Source: Variovorax davisae (GTDB lineage: Bacteria; Pseudomonadota; Gammaproteobacteria; Burkholderiales; Burkholderiaceae_C). From it: a DNA stretch of 64,000 nucleotides. Made by a program: the position numbers and the translations under genes. The notes below the pieces were generated by a model, which was not told the DNA's origin, did not search any database, and saw only the letters and a program-made list of their open reading frames with translations. The stretch is taken from positions 186,001 through 250,000 of the forward strand of contig NZ_JASZYS010000007.1 in NCBI RefSeq assembly GCF_030316845.1. Direction: 5' to 3'. Below are positions 63,764-64,000 of the stretch, piece by piece. The stretch's first letter is position 1. Every line of letters starts with the position of its first letter.

Positions 63764-64000
63764 CATGGCGAAGAACATCGTTTTTTGTGCCGATGGCACC
63801 TGGAAGGGCCTGGGCCACGGCCAGGGCGACGGCGACGAGCTGCAGGCCGACGCCACCAACGTGCTGCGGCTGTTCGCGGCCCTCGCCGGCACGGTCACGC
63901 CCGACTCGCTGCGCAAGCAGGACGAGCAGGAAAAGATCGCGCTCGGCCCCGATGGCGGCGCCACCCAGGTGGCCAAGTACCTGCACGGCGTGGGCGATTC
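63764..64000 (+). CDS. DUF2235-domain protein, N-terminal part (cut by the window edge)
   Basis: The first 79 residues are visible: MAKNIVFCADGTWKGLGHGQ, then DELQADATNVLRLFAALAG. The strand IVFCADGTWxG opens DUF2235 proteins, an alpha/beta-hydrolase-like family that includes type VI secretion phospholipase effectors (Tle1) as well as housekeeping proteins. The nucleophile motif is beyond the edge. AAGGA precedes ATG 63764. Whether it is an effector cannot be judged without the downstream genes. Confidence 0.8.

Overview
The window is high-G+C (about two thirds G+C by eye), almost gap-free bacterial chromosome. The infC-rpmI-rplT-pheS-pheT-ihfA-merR-tRNA-Pro block, a tripartite-tricarboxylate (Bug) binding protein, a class I PHB pathway, a histone-tail/SWIB protein and a mannitol ABC operon all point to a betaproteobacterium of the Comamonadaceae, most like Variovorax. 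That assignment is inference from gene content; no rRNA gene is present. Both ends cut through genes.

Layout. 1-6.0 kb: a TetR-controlled unit on the minus strand (permease, binding protein, ATPase, enolase-superfamily enzyme) diverging from a thiamine-diphosphate enzyme. A 273-bp transposon-like inverted-repeat element (MITE) sits right behind that enzyme. 6.3-9.9 kb: an H1-tail/SWIB nucleoid protein, an EamA exporter, a gamma-glutamylcyclotransferase-fold protein, and aceA (isocitrate lyase) with two palindromes in its leader. 10.0-18.3 kb: translation genes. thrS is preceded by a threonine-rich leader peptide and a strong terminator, the layout of a ribosome-mediated attenuator. Next come infC (ATC start), rpmI, rplT, pheS, pheT, ihfA, a MerR regulator and tRNA-Pro(GGG). 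18.3-20.2 kb: a hemerythrin and two divergent universal stress proteins, all with FNR-like boxes.

20.3-30.0 kb is the most unusual part. After a JmjC/cupin-8 hydroxylase lies a tight plus-strand operon: a zinc-ribbon/class III nucleotidyl cyclase/ATPase/TPR protein, a DUF3237 protein, an encapsulin-type HK97-fold shell protein, and a 987-residue fusion of an FAD oxidoreductase (phytoene desaturase-like) with a prenyl diphosphate synthase. The spacing (1, 40 and 5 nt) and a symmetric operator upstream suggest one regulated unit. I read it as a candidate nanocompartment devoted to isoprenoid chemistry.

30-36.7 kb: a small secreted repeat protein, a DUF1488-like protein, an NlpD-like LytM lipoprotein, an ABC exporter, CreA, a NUDIX hydrolase, a fumarylpyruvate hydrolase-like/maleylacetoacetate isomerase pair and PgeF. 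36.8-47.4 kb: phaC-phaA, an RraA-like enzyme, a Bug binding protein, a ugp-type sugar-phosphate ABC operon ending in an EEP phosphohydrolase, and phaB. 47.5-52.0 kb: dctA, a CPA2 antiporter and small hypothetical genes.

52.0-61.1 kb: a complete mannitol/sorbitol operon (mtlEFGK, mtlD, SDR dehydrogenase, AraC regulator, xylulokinase). AraC-type direct half-sites lie upstream of mtlE. 61.1-64.0 kb: two MFS transporters, each with a GGGTTAACCC palindrome near its start, and the beginning of a DUF2235 protein.
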